Assembly (NCBI GenBank): GCA_017794825.1
Contig: CP051237.1
Span: 2,170,001 to 2,234,000, forward strand
Source of the DNA: Pararhizobium sp.
GTDB taxonomy: Bacteria; Pseudomonadota; Alphaproteobacteria; Rhizobiales; Rhizobiaceae
Direction: 5' to 3'
Length of the DNA stretch: 64,000 nt
Numbering within the stretch: position 1 is the first letter of the stretch; each line of letters starts with the position of its first letter. The translations under genes were made by a program, and so were the position numbers. The notes under the pieces were generated by a model. That model searched no databases and was not told the DNA's origin. It saw only the letters and a list, made by a program, of their open reading frames with translations. Of this stretch, positions 28,720 through 37,255 are shown piece by piece.

Positions 28720-29166
28720 TCAGGCGCCGCCCTCGACGATGGTCTTGAATTTCTCGAAAAACTGGCCGGCGAGCTTTTTCGACGTCGAATCGATCAGACG
28801 CGAGCCGAGCTGGGCGATCTTGCCGCCGACCTGGGCCTGCACATCGTAGGACAGGACGGTTTCGTCGCCCTCTTCGGCAAGGCTGACATCGGCGCCGCCC
28901 TTGGCGAAGCCGGCGACGCCGCCCTTTCCCTCACCGGAAATCGTGTAGCTTTGCGGCGCATTGATGTTCTCAAGCGTTACGGCGCCGTTGAACTTCGCGG
29001 AAACCGGGCCGATCTTCAGCTTGACGGTGGCCGCCATTTCGTTGTCGCCGGTCTGTTCCAGGGATTCGCAGCCCGGAATGCACTGCTTGAGAACGTCCGG
29101 GTTGTTCAGCGCTTCCCACACGACCTGGCGTGACGCCGCTATGCGTTCCTCGCCCTTCATTTCCAT
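28720..29166 (-). CDS. coxG: CoxG-like SRPBCC protein
   Basis: A 148-residue START/SRPBCC-fold protein of the carbon monoxide dehydrogenase subunit G family: MEMKGEERIAASRQVVWEALNNPDVLKQCIPGCESL opens the fold, with ISGEGKGGVAGFAKGGADV in the middle and GGKIAQLGSRLIDSTSKKLA at the end. In CO-oxidising bacteria CoxG helps anchor or mature the molybdenum enzyme, but no coxMSL-type genes are in this window, so its partner is unknown. The typical C-terminal membrane tail is missing. Confidence 0.85.
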   Translation of the reverse strand: MEMKGEERIAASRQVVWEALNNPDVLKQCIPGCESLEQTGDNEMAATVKLKIGPVSAKFNGAVTLENINAPQSYTISGEGKGGVAGFAKGGADVSLAEEGDETVLSYDVQAQVGGKIAQLGSRLIDSTSKKLAGQFFEKFKTIVEGGA

Positions 29167-29289
29167 GAGATGTCCTCCCGTTGGATGTTACTGTACAGGC
29201 GCCGGCGGAAAGGATCCGGCAAATCACCGGGACTATGCTTGCATATTTGCGCTTTGCCAAGACTCCGGCACAATGTTAGAGCCGTGATC

Positions 29290-30369
29290 ATGAGAAACAG
29301 ACCTGTGGATTTGAAGGCGAGCCCCCGGAAACCGGCCGGGAAAAGGCGCGGGCGGCCGTCCGAAGCGCGTACGAAAAAGAAGTCGCACAATTCGGCCGGC
29401 AACGCGAGCACGGCAAAGACAGAACAGTCCGTCCGGCAGAACAGAGCACCGGTCACGCGGCGCGCAGGCGATCGTCCCGCGGAGCGCGCTCCGCTGGTTC
29501 TCGAGACGCCGGCCCAGGAAGGCTATGCGCTGCTGGACACGGGCGACGGGGAAAAAATGGAGCGCTACGGACCGTTTCGGATCGTGCGTCCGGAAGCCCA
29601 GGCGCTGTGGCCGCGCAGCCGACCGCCGTCGGAATGGGAAGCCGCCGACGCCGTGTTTACCGGCGATACGGACGAGGACGGCCTTGGCCGCTGGCATTTT
29701 CCGGGCAAGCCCACGGGCGAGTCCTGGCCCATGCGGCTCGCCGGCGTCGACTTTCTGGCCCGGCTGACGTCGTTTCGCCATGTCGGCGTGTTTCCGGAGC
29801 AGACCGCGCACTGGCAATGGATGCGCGAACGGATCGAGGAAAGCCGCCGCCCGGTGAAGGTTCTCAATCTCTTCGGCTATACCGGGGTGGCCTCGCTGGT
29901 GGCGGCCGACGCCGGCGCCGAAGTCACGCATGTGGACGCCTCGAAGAAAGCAATCGGCTGGGCGCGCGAAAACCAGGCGCTGGCCGGCCTCGAAGACAGG
30001 CCGGTGCGCTGGATCTGCGACGACGCGACGAAGTTCATCAATCGCGAGATCCGGCGCGGCAACCGCTATGACGTCATCCTGACCGACCCGCCGAAGTTCG
30101 GCCGCGGGCCGGACGGGGAGGTATGGCAACTCTTCGACGACCTGCCGCATATGCTCGACGCCTGCCGAACCCTTTTGTCGGAGGACCCGATCGGCCTTGT
30201 GCTGACCGCCTACTCCATCCGCGCGTCTTTCTATTCCATCCACGAACTGATGCGCGAAACGATGCGCGGCGCAGGCGGCTGTGTCGAGTCCGGCGAACTG
30301 ATCATTCGCGAGGAAGGCCGGGACATCAAACTCTCGACGTCCCTGTTCAGCCGCTGGGTTCCGGCATGA
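29290..30369 (+). CDS. Class I SAM-dependent methyltransferase (RlmI/RlmK-like)
   Basis: The 359-residue protein has a disordered, Lys/Arg/Pro-rich N-terminal tail of about 70 residues, then a domain with the SAM motif VLNLFGYTGVASLVAADAG and the catalytic-type motif DVILTDPPKFGRG. This matches COG1092 methyltransferases that act on 23S rRNA. Start is the ATG at 29290; a GTG at 29284 is possible and the frame is open further upstream. Its stop overlaps the ATG of the next gene, an RNA 2'-O-methyltransferase, so two RNA-modifying enzymes are coupled. Confidence 0.85.
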   Translation: MRNRPVDLKASPRKPAGKRRGRPSEARTKKKSHNSAGNASTAKTEQSVRQNRAPVTRRAGDRPAERAPLVLETPAQEGYALLDTGDGEKMERYGPFRIVRPEAQALWPRSRPPSEWEAADAVFTGDTDEDGLGRWHFPGKPTGESWPMRLAGVDFLARLTSFRHVGVFPEQTAHWQWMRERIEESRRPVKVLNLFGYTGVASLVAADAGAEVTHVDASKKAIGWARENQALAGLEDRPVRWICDDATKFINREIRRGNRYDVILTDPPKFGRGPDGEVWQLFDDLPHMLDACRTLLSEDPIGLVLTAYSIRASFYSIHELMRETMRGAGGCVESGELIIREEGRDIKLSTSLFSRWVPA

Positions 30370-31214
30370 GCGGGCAAGGCGAAGCACTCGGACGCGTGGG
30401 TCAGGTAAAGGAGGTCACAAGCCTCGCCAACCCGATCATCAAGGACATCCGCGCGCTCAGCCAGAAAAAGAACCGGGACCGGTCGAACCAGTTCCTGGCC
30501 GAGGGCCTGAAACTCGTCATCGACGGGCTGGAGCTCGGCTGGAAGATCCGGACGCTGATCTATTCCAAGGCGGCCAGAGGCAAGCCGGCCGTCGAGCGCG
30601 TGGCGGCGCGCACCGTCGCCTCCGGCGGACTGGTTCTGGAAGTGAGCGAAAAGGTGCTCGCCGCGATCACCCGACGCGACAATCCGCAAATGGTCTGCGC
30701 CGTTTTCGAACAGCGATACGCGCCACTGGAAAGCCTGCGGCCCAGGGACAACGAGACCTGGATCGCGCTGGACCGTATCCGGGATCCCGGCAATCTCGGC
30801 ACGATCATCCGCACCGCTGACGCTGCCGGCGTGAGCGGCGTCATCCTCGTGGGAGAAACCACCGACCCCTTCTCGCTGGAAACGATCCGCGCGACCATGG
30901 GATCGGTCTTCGCGGTCCCCGTCGCCCGGTGCGGCGTTGAGGCGTTTCTGAAATGGAGATCGAAGATCCCGCTGCTTCTGGTGGGAACGCATCTGGCCGG
31001 CGCCATTGATTATCGCGCGGTAGATTATACAGTAAGGCCGACTGTCATCCTGATGGGAAACGAACAGGCGGGGCTGCCCGACGAGCTTTCTGCGGCGTGC
31101 GACCATCTGGTGCGAATACCACAGGCCGGCCGGGCGGATTCGCTGAACCTGGCCGTCGCCACAGGCGTCATGATATTCGAGGCGAGACGCCATATGTTGA
31201 AGGTCGACCCATGA
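30366..31214 (+). CDS. TrmH/SpoU-family RNA 2'-O-methyltransferase
   Basis: SPOUT methyltransferase of 282 residues with an N-terminal RNA-binding substrate domain (NPIIKDIRALSQKKNRDRS, about 21-39) and the three SpoU motifs: motif 1 LDRIRDPGNLGTIIRTADA with the catalytic Arg, motif 2 VILMGNEQAGL, and motif 3 RIPQAGRADSLNLAVATG. These form the deep trefoil knot. The target (23S rRNA or tRNA) cannot be read from sequence. Both ends overlap neighbours by ATGA: with the methyltransferase upstream and lspA downstream. Confidence 0.92.
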   Translation: MSGQGEALGRVGQVKEVTSLANPIIKDIRALSQKKNRDRSNQFLAEGLKLVIDGLELGWKIRTLIYSKAARGKPAVERVAARTVASGGLVLEVSEKVLAAITRRDNPQMVCAVFEQRYAPLESLRPRDNETWIALDRIRDPGNLGTIIRTADAAGVSGVILVGETTDPFSLETIRATMGSVFAVPVARCGVEAFLKWRSKIPLLLVGTHLAGAIDYRAVDYTVRPTVILMGNEQAGLPDELSAACDHLVRIPQAGRADSLNLAVATGVMIFEARRHMLKVDP

Positions 31215-31711
31215 AAGCCGTCCGATCGGTTTTTTCCAAGCAACGCTACGCCATGGCCCTGATCGCGGCGCTTGTCGCACTCGACCAGATCGTCAAATGG
31301 CTGGTCGAGCGCACCCTTCCGATGCATGAAAAGGTGGACCTGCTGCCGTTCCTGGCGCTGTTTCGGACCCACAATGACGGCATCGCCTTTTCGCTCCTGA
31401 GCGGACTTGGCGAGAACTGGCTGATCGTGATCACGCTGGTCATCATCGCCATCGTGGGAAGCCTGTGGGCCCGGTCGTCGCCGGCGCGGTGGCTGAGCCA
31501 GGCCGGTTTCGCCGTCGTGATCGCCGGCGCGATCGGCAATCTGATCGACCGCGCCATGTTCGGCCATGTCGTCGACTACGTGCTGTTCTACGTCAATACG
31601 TGGTCGTTCGCCGTCTTCAACCTCGCCGACGCATTCATAACGGTGGGCGCCGCGGCCATTATCATCGACGAATTGTTCGGCAAGTGGCTTTATCCGGCCG
31701 AAGCCCTCTGA
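31211..31711 (+). CDS. lspA: Lipoprotein signal peptidase (signal peptidase II)
   Basis: Inner-membrane aspartic protease that cleaves prolipoprotein signal peptides; Lnt, at the left edge of the window, acts later in the same pathway. The 166-residue protein has four transmembrane helices and the catalytic aspartates in AGAIGNLIDRAMFGHVVDY and FNLADAFITVG. The ATG at 31211 overlaps the stop of the upstream RNA methyltransferase, so translation is coupled. The ALDQIVKWLV segment in helix 1 is conserved. Confidence 0.95.
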   Translation: MKAVRSVFSKQRYAMALIAALVALDQIVKWLVERTLPMHEKVDLLPFLALFRTHNDGIAFSLLSGLGENWLIVITLVIIAIVGSLWARSSPARWLSQAGFAVVIAGAIGNLIDRAMFGHVVDYVLFYVNTWSFAVFNLADAFITVGAAAIIIDELFGKWLYPAEAL

Positions 31712-31751
31712 TCCGACAGACAAGACACACAAGCACTGGGAGGCAACTGCG

Positions 31752-32756
31752 ATGACCGACGCCCCGACAGGCCCGTTCCGGGCCATTCTGGTTTCGCGAG
31801 ACGAGGAGAAGAACCAGTCGGTCGACACGACCGAGCTGGCGCTGGACGATCTGATGGAAGGCGACGTCGTCGTCCGGACGGAGGCGACCACGGTCAACTA
31901 CAAGGACGGACTGGCGATCACGGGAAAATCTCCAGTGGTGCGTCGCTGGCCGATGATTCCGGGCATCGACTGCGCGGGCACGGTGGTCAGTTCGGACCAC
32001 GCCGGCTTCAAGGCGGGAGATGCGGTCATCCTTAACGGATGGGGCGTCGGCGAGACGCATTTCGGCGCCTATGCGCAATATATGCGGGTGAGCGGCGACT
32101 GGCTGATCCACCGACCCGGCGCCTTCAGCGCAAAGGACGCCATGGCGATCGGCACGGCGGGTTATACCGCCATGCTCTCGGTGATGGCGCTGGAGCGGTA
32201 CGGCCTGACGCCGCAAAGCGGCCCGATCGTCGTGTCCGGCGCCAATGGCGGCGTGGGAACTGTAGCGATTTCTCTGCTTTCGGGCCTCGGCTATACGGTG
32301 ATCGCATCCACAGGCCGTCCACAGGAAGCCGAATTCCTGAAAGAACTCGGCGCCCACGAGATCATCGAGCGCAGCGAATTGTCCGAGCCCGGCCGTCCGC
32401 TCGGCAAGGAACGCTGGGCCGGAGGCGTGGATGTGGCGGGATCGCATACGCTCGCCAACATGCTGGCCATGACCAGCTACGGCGGGGCGGTCGCAGCCTG
32501 CGGCCTGGCGCAGGGAATGGATCTGCCGACCACCGTCGCCCCCTTCATCCTGCGCGGCGTGAGCCTGCTGGGCGTCGACTCCGTGTTGGCCGCGAAACCC
32601 CTGCGCGAAGAGGCCTGGAGGCGGCTGGCGAAGGAGCTCGATATCAAAAAGCTGCATTCCCTATCGCAAACAATCGGTTTTGCGGATATTGTGCCTACAG
32701 CCCATGCCATTATTGCAGGGGATATCCGGGGGCGCGTTGTCGTGGATATGGGCTGA
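31752..32756 (+). CDS. acuI: Acrylyl-CoA reductase-like MDR oxidoreductase (AcuI/YhdH)
   Basis: Zinc-free medium-chain dehydrogenase/reductase of 334 residues. TTVNYKDGLAITGKSPVVRRWP near the N-terminus and VSGANGGVGTVAISLL (the NADPH loop) are typical of the YhdH/AcuI group, as is the C-terminal IIAGDIRGRVVVDMG. AcuI reduces acrylyl-CoA to propionyl-CoA during dimethylsulfoniopropionate breakdown and 3-hydroxypropionate use; the generic role is detoxification of acrylyl-CoA. No other DMSP gene is visible. A 7-bp hairpin (32800-32818) lies downstream. Confidence 0.85.
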   Translation: MTDAPTGPFRAILVSRDEEKNQSVDTTELALDDLMEGDVVVRTEATTVNYKDGLAITGKSPVVRRWPMIPGIDCAGTVVSSDHAGFKAGDAVILNGWGVGETHFGAYAQYMRVSGDWLIHRPGAFSAKDAMAIGTAGYTAMLSVMALERYGLTPQSGPIVVSGANGGVGTVAISLLSGLGYTVIASTGRPQEAEFLKELGAHEIIERSELSEPGRPLGKERWAGGVDVAGSHTLANMLAMTSYGGAVAACGLAQGMDLPTTVAPFILRGVSLLGVDSVLAAKPLREEAWRRLAKELDIKKLHSLSQTIGFADIVPTAHAIIAGDIRGRVVVDMG

Positions 32757-32879
32757 ACGGTGGGGCAAACCGAATATTCATCCTGCGCAGTTGCTCTCGG
32801 ACACCGGGTTTCGGTGTCACCGCGTTGTCGTACTATTCTGATTAATGGGCCTAATTCGAATCGACGGGAATGAATCGCC

Positions 32880-33758
32880 ATGGCGACAAATGTGCGCGAA
32901 ACGCCGGTAACGAACCGATCGGCTCCGGGACCGGCGCTTGAGATGACGGAGGCCAACGGAACGGTGTTCGGCCGTATCGGCAATCTGGAGACGCGCCTTG
33001 CATTGACGCCTTCCGAAATCGACGCGGCGCAGGCGGTGCGCTACGAGGTTTTCGCCAGGGAGATGGGCGCAACGCTTACGCCCGAATCGGTCCGGCGCGG
33101 ACGCGACATCGACATCTATGACGAATTCTGCGACCACCTTCTCGTGCTCGATCGCAGCATGCCGGGCGACAGTGAAGAACAGATCGTGGGCACATACCGG
33201 ATTCTCCGGCAGGATGTGGCCCGCGCCAACACCGGTTTCTATTCGACCTCGGAATTTGCCGTCAGCGACATGCTGGCGCGGCATCCCGAAAAACGCTTCA
33301 TGGAGCTCGGCCGGTCCTGCGTGCTTCCGCAGTACCGCACCCGCCGCACCGTCGAACTGCTGTGGCAGGGCAACTGGGCCTATGCGCTCGAACACGGCAT
33401 GGATGTGATGTTCGGCTGCGCCTCCATTCCCGGCGTGCGGCCGGAGGCCATGGCGCTTCCGCTGTCGTTCCTCTTCCACAACTGCCTGGCGGCCGGGGAA
33501 TGGTCGGTCAGCGCCCGCCCCGAACTCTTCCAGAATATGGATCTGATGCCGAAGGAAGCCGTCGACACGCGCAGCGCCGTCAACGCTCTGCCGCCCCTGC
33601 TCAAGGGCTATCTGAGGCTCGGCGCGGTGATCGGCGACGGCGCGGTGGTGGACTACGCCTTCGGCACGACCGACGTGATGGTGGTTCTGCCGATATCCCG
33701 AATCAGCGACCGCTATCTGAACTATTACAAGGCGGATGCTAGCCGCTTCGCTTCCTGA
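32880..33758 (+). CDS. olsB: L-ornithine N-alpha-acyltransferase (lyso-ornithine lipid synthase)
   Basis: OlsB transfers a 3-hydroxyacyl chain from acyl carrier protein to ornithine, the first step of ornithine lipid synthesis, a phosphorus-free membrane lipid made when phosphate is short. The 292-residue GNAT-related protein shows the family segments AVRYEVFAREMGA (about 52-64), VGTYRILRQDVA, RFMELGRSCVLPQYRTRRT and FGCASIPGVRP. The partner acyltransferase (OlsA) is probably the gene at 4868-5677. In S. meliloti, as I recall, olsB adjoins the malic enzyme gene; here 9 kb of accessory genes lies between. Confidence 0.92.
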   Translation: MATNVRETPVTNRSAPGPALEMTEANGTVFGRIGNLETRLALTPSEIDAAQAVRYEVFAREMGATLTPESVRRGRDIDIYDEFCDHLLVLDRSMPGDSEEQIVGTYRILRQDVARANTGFYSTSEFAVSDMLARHPEKRFMELGRSCVLPQYRTRRTVELLWQGNWAYALEHGMDVMFGCASIPGVRPEAMALPLSFLFHNCLAAGEWSVSARPELFQNMDLMPKEAVDTRSAVNALPPLLKGYLRLGAVIGDGAVVDYAFGTTDVMVVLPISRISDRYLNYYKADASRFAS

Positions 33759-34085
33759 ACCATTTTCCCTCTAAGCTACTGTTTTATGATATAATAACAA
33801 AATCTGGCTTTGTTTCGGGAATCCGGGGATTCGAACACTTGAAGCCGGCGCGGGCCCGCTGGCTCAATCTGGCTTTGTTTCGGGAATCGCGTCTTTGAGG
33901 GTGAATCTGGCTTCGTTTCGGGAATTCGGCGACGCGCCAGTTTGCGCCGATGCGCATCTCCGATCCAGCGACACCCTTTTATCATAGCACGAAACGGCCG
34001 GAAACGCAGCAAATAAGTTCTGCTTATGTTCCAATAACGGAACTCAAACGTCAGCCAGCCGGTTTGATATAGCGGGAGACAAGAC
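33759..34085. other. Intergenic region with direct repeats downstream of olsB
   Basis: 327 bp without a gene, AT-richer than its surroundings at both ends. It holds three copies of a 23-bp direct repeat (next entry). No clear terminator for olsB was found. It marks the left boundary of the accessory block. Confidence 0.6.
33801..33926. repeat. Three direct repeats of a 23-bp sequence
   Basis: AATCTGGCTTTGTTTCGGG followed by AATC occurs at 33801-33823 and 33866-33888 without change, and at 33904-33926 with two changes (T to C, C to T). Spacing is 65 and 38 bp, too irregular for CRISPR, and the spacers are unrelated. The function is unknown. Confidence 0.7.
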
Positions 34086-34227
34086 ATGAAGACGCTGGAC
34101 CATCCGGTCTGGATCGACGCGCCGGTCAGCCACGTCTACGCCTCGTTGTCCACGGCGAAGGGCGTCAGCGGCTGGTAGGACGAGCAGACCGAAAAACGCA
34201 TCGGAAACGACATTGTCCGGGAGCATT
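34086..34227 (+). pseudogene. Broken SRPBCC/AHSA1-family gene
   Basis: An ATG at 34086 opens MKTLDHPVWIDAPVSHVYAS, the typical start of an activator-of-Hsp90 (AHSA1)-like SRPBCC domain. Codon 31 is TAG (34176-34178), just where the family has the second Trp of a WWDEQT-like motif; the frame continues in family-like manner (DEQTEKRIGNDIVREH) for about 17 codons and then loses similarity. So the gene has both a nonsense change and a 3' deletion. The next bases up to the amidase stop at 34328 hold nothing recognisable. Confidence 0.65.
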
Positions 34228-34327
34228 GTCCGCCGCATTCTGCAACTGGGCGGGAGGCGCCGTGCTGGCGAATCTCAACTCGTCATTCGAGCAAGGTCGG
34301 CGGCCCATGCGTAAGGGCCGCTGGCGG

Positions 34328-35707
34328 TCAGGCGATGACGCCAGCGACCTGGCGCGCGCCGTCCAGCAAATCCAGATCACGGTACCACTGTCCGGTGAAC
34401 TGCAGTCCTACCGGCAATCCCGACATCGTATTGCCGCACGGAATGGTAATCGCCGGATGACCAGTCAGGTTTTGCGGGAATGTGAACGGATACCAGGCGC
34501 CGCGTATAGCGCCGCAATTCACGCCGTCGATCGTAATGTCGCCCATGGGATCGACGTCGATCGGCAAGGGCGGCGCGGTGAGCGTCGGCGATGCGATCAG
34601 GTCGAAGTTCTCGAACACGGACTGGAATTCGTGAAACAGGCGCGTGCGGTCTGAAATCGCGTTGGAAAGTTCAATCGCGGAATAACCTTTGCCGAGTTCG
34701 ATGGTATCCACCAGCGACTTCGCAACCTTGTCTTCGTGGCCTTCGATGAGCGGACCTGTCCGCGCGGCCAGACCGACCCGAAGGATCGCAAGAAAGGCCG
34801 GCTCATACGATTTGAAGTCGATCTCGACCGGCTCGACGATGGCGCCGGCGTCGGCGATCCGTTCCATCGCAGCCCCGGTGAGACGCGCCGTTTCGCGCTC
34901 CACGCGCGCGCCGCCTTCTGCGATCCAGGCAATTCGCAAGCCTTTCAGGGGGCGCCGTTCAGGGGGGTGCAGCGCCGCCGAGGCCTGGCCATAGGGGTCG
35001 CGCAGGTCTGGACCCTGCAGGCAGGAGAAGACCAACTCGATATCCTCGACGGTGCGCGCCAGGGGCCCGACATAGGAATTGGCGCCGAAAAGATCGGGCA
35101 ATTGCAGGTGCGGAAGGGTTCCAAGAGAAGCTTTGAAACCGACAACGCCGCAGCACGCCGCGGGAATGCGGCTTGAACCGCCGCCGTCGGTGCCGAGCGT
35201 GAACGGGCCCATGCCTGTAGCCACAGCGACGGCGGATCCGGAACTCGAGGCGCCCGGCGTGACCTTCGGATCGATCGGATTCAGCGTGCGGCCGAACAGC
35301 GGCGAGGTGGCCGACTGGACATGTCCGAATTCAGGCGTGGTTGTCTTGCCGACAAGAATGGCGCCGGCGGCCTTTGCGCGCGAAACCGTCACAGCATCCG
35401 TATCCGGCACATGGTTCTCGAACAGCAGCGAACCCATCGTCGTTCGGATACCCGCGGTATTGAGCAGGTCCTTGGCCGAATAGGGAACGCCATGCAGCGG
35501 GGGAAGATCGTCGCCGCGCATCACCGCGTCTTCGGCGTCGCGCGCAGCGCTTCGGGCCTCCTTTTCCGTCACCGTAATGAACGCGTTCAGATCCGGCCTC
35601 TCTTCGATGCGGTCCAGGACCGCATCGACCAGCTCCACCGGAGAAACGACACGGCTGCGAACCGCCTGCGCCATTTCAACGGCAGTCATATCGGCAAGAT
35701 CGGACAT
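34328..35707 (-). CDS. Amidase signature family hydrolase
   Basis: Ser-cisSer-Lys amidase of 459 residues. Catalytic parts: Lys79 in LHGVPYSAKD, the Ser-rich loop GASSSGS at 152-158 (cis-Ser) and the nucleophile about Ser178 in GTDGGGSSRIP. The family hydrolyses amides to carboxylates with release of ammonia; members act on many substrates. Start at 35707 has AAGGAG upstream. It is the last gene of an eight-gene operon with a polyamine-type ABC transporter, a deacetylase-like hydrolase and two dehydrogenases, so it probably acts on an imported amide or on the half-amide formed by the deacetylase-like enzyme. That pathway is inference. Confidence 0.88.
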   Translation of the reverse strand: MSDLADMTAVEMAQAVRSRVVSPVELVDAVLDRIEERPDLNAFITVTEKEARSAARDAEDAVMRGDDLPPLHGVPYSAKDLLNTAGIRTTMGSLLFENHVPDTDAVTVSRAKAAGAILVGKTTTPEFGHVQSATSPLFGRTLNPIDPKVTPGASSSGSAVAVATGMGPFTLGTDGGGSSRIPAACCGVVGFKASLGTLPHLQLPDLFGANSYVGPLARTVEDIELVFSCLQGPDLRDPYGQASAALHPPERRPLKGLRIAWIAEGGARVERETARLTGAAMERIADAGAIVEPVEIDFKSYEPAFLAILRVGLAARTGPLIEGHEDKVAKSLVDTIELGKGYSAIELSNAISDRTRLFHEFQSVFENFDLIASPTLTAPPLPIDVDPMGDITIDGVNCGAIRGAWYPFTFPQNLTGHPAITIPCGNTMSGLPVGLQFTGQWYRDLDLLDGARQVAGVIA

Positions 35708-35718
35708 CGTTTTCTCCT

Positions 35719-36474
35719 TCAAATCATCCAGCGTCCACCGTCGATCAGCAAAGTCTGACCGGTGATGAACCGCGCTTCCTCGCTCGCAAGGAAAGCCACC
35801 GTCGCAGCCACGTCGTCCGGCTCTCCGACAAATCCCGCCGGCGTGTTGCCGATAATCCGTTCGATGACTTCGGCGGGAACGCTGTCATGCGCGCGTGTCC
35901 GAATGGCGCCCGGAGCGACGGCGTTCACTGTCACCGAATGAGGCGCAAGCTCCCGGGCCAGCGCGCGGGTGAACCCGACGACCCCCATCTTGGCGGAAGC
36001 GTAGTCGACCAAACCGGCGTCGCCGGCAAAGGCTGCGTCGCTCGACATGTTGACGATACGGCCGCCGCGTTCCCGCATCATTGGAGCGACAAGGCGCGAC
36101 ATGCGCATGGCGCTGAGAAGGGAGACCTCCAGCACGAAGCGCCAGACAGCCTCGTCGGATTCATGAAACGGCGCGCTTCGTTCGCGCCCGCTCTGACCGA
36201 CGTTGTTGATCAGAATGTCCACCGGCCCATAGATATCGACGGTTCGTTGGTGAAAGGCGCAAATCGTCTCCTGATCCGTGCAATCGCCGTCGACGGCCAG
36301 GAGCCGGGATCCGTATTCTTTTTCAAGCGCGGTCCTCGCATCGCCTGCGTCGATGTCCAGTACGGCCACCCGGGCCCCTTCGCCGAGAAAACGACGCGCA
36401 ATGCCCAGACCGATGCCCGCGCCGCCGCCGGTGACGACCACGGTCTTGTCGGGGAAACGGCGCATTCCGGTCAT
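35719..36474 (-). CDS. SDR-family oxidoreductase (first)
   Basis: Classical short-chain dehydrogenase of 251 residues. The cofactor motif GGGAGIG lies at 16-22, the NNVG motif follows at about 90-93, and the catalytic set Ser144/145, Tyr158, Lys162 is complete (MSSDAAF, YASAK). Asp after the second beta strand (VLDIDAG) suggests NAD rather than NADP. Start at the ATG 36474; a GTG one codon upstream is possible. It lies between the second dehydrogenase and the amidase, 10 bp from each. Confidence 0.9.
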   Translation of the reverse strand: MTGMRRFPDKTVVVTGGGAGIGLGIARRFLGEGARVAVLDIDAGDARTALEKEYGSRLLAVDGDCTDQETICAFHQRTVDIYGPVDILINNVGQSGRERSAPFHESDEAVWRFVLEVSLLSAMRMSRLVAPMMRERGGRIVNMSSDAAFAGDAGLVDYASAKMGVVGFTRALARELAPHSVTVNAVAPGAIRTRAHDSVPAEVIERIIGNTPAGFVGEPDDVAATVAFLASEEARFITGQTLLIDGGRWMI

Positions 36475-36484
36475 CACATCAGCC

Positions 36485-37255
36485 TCAATGGAAGGTCCGC
36501 CCGCCGTCGATCGCCAGAATGACGCCGGTCACGTAAGACGATTCCGGGCTGGAGAGCCAGGCGACGCCCGCGGCGATCTCGTCCGGTTCCGCGATACGCG
36601 CCAGCGCATAGCGCGCGCGAATGGACTGAAGTTCCTTCTCGCCCTCCTCGCCGCCCGAAATTCCCGATCGAAACAGCGGCGTATCCACGGCGCCCGGACA
36701 GACGACATTGACACGAATGTCGCTGCCGGACAGTTCGAGCGCCAGCGCCTTGGAAAACATCTGGAGACCGGCTTTGGAGGCGGAATAGGCGCTGCGGTTC
36801 TCAAGAGGCCGCAGCCCGGCGCCCGATGACAGATTGACGATCGTTCCGCCGCCTGCCTGCCTGAGGTGTGCGACGGCGGCGCGGCACACTTTCATCGGAC
36901 CGGTCAGATTGACGGCGATGAGCCGCTCCCACGCCGCGTCTTCCATCGTTTCGACGCCGGCCTGCAGGTCGACGCCCGCGGCATTGACGACGCCGTCGAG
37001 CCCGCCGAGCGTTTCGGCGGCCTTCTCAACTGCGGCGTCGAGAGTGGCGGTGTCGGTCACGTCGACATGAATCGGCAGGAGCCTTTCACCAGCTTTCGAC
37101 GCAATCGCCTCAAGCGCTGCGGCGTTGTTGTCCAGGCAGGCGACGCTCGCGCCTCCTGACAGAAACCTTACGATCGTCGCCCGTCCTATGCCATTGGCGC
37201 CGCCGGTCACCAGAAACCTTCGCCCGGTAAAATCGAGGTTCGCCTCCGCTTTCAC
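36485..37255 (-). CDS. SDR-family oxidoreductase (second)
   Basis: Classical short-chain dehydrogenase of 256 residues with cofactor motif GGANGIG at 18-24, NAAG at 91-94 and catalytic Ser143/144, Tyr157, Lys161 (LSSGAG, YSASK). The Asp in CLDNNAAAL suggests NAD. It shares the fold but only moderate similarity with the neighbouring dehydrogenase, so they look like different steps rather than a recent duplication. The GTG start at 37255 overlaps the deacetylase stop (GTGA), showing translational coupling. Confidence 0.9.
   Translation of the reverse strand: MKAEANLDFTGRRFLVTGGANGIGRATIVRFLSGGASVACLDNNAAALEAIASKAGERLLPIHVDVTDTATLDAAVEKAAETLGGLDGVVNAAGVDLQAGVETMEDAAWERLIAVNLTGPMKVCRAAVAHLRQAGGGTIVNLSSGAGLRPLENRSAYSASKAGLQMFSKALALELSGSDIRVNVVCPGAVDTPLFRSGISGGEEGEKELQSIRARYALARIAEPDEIAAGVAWLSSPESSYVTGVILAIDGGRTFH

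Noticed and set aside
30231..31280. Long open frame antisense to the RNA methyltransferase genes
   Set aside because: Covers three well-supported coupled genes on the other strand and has no recognisable domain.
33801..33926. CRISPR array
   Set aside because: Only three repeats, spacers of 42 and 15 bases, one repeat diverged, and no cas genes.
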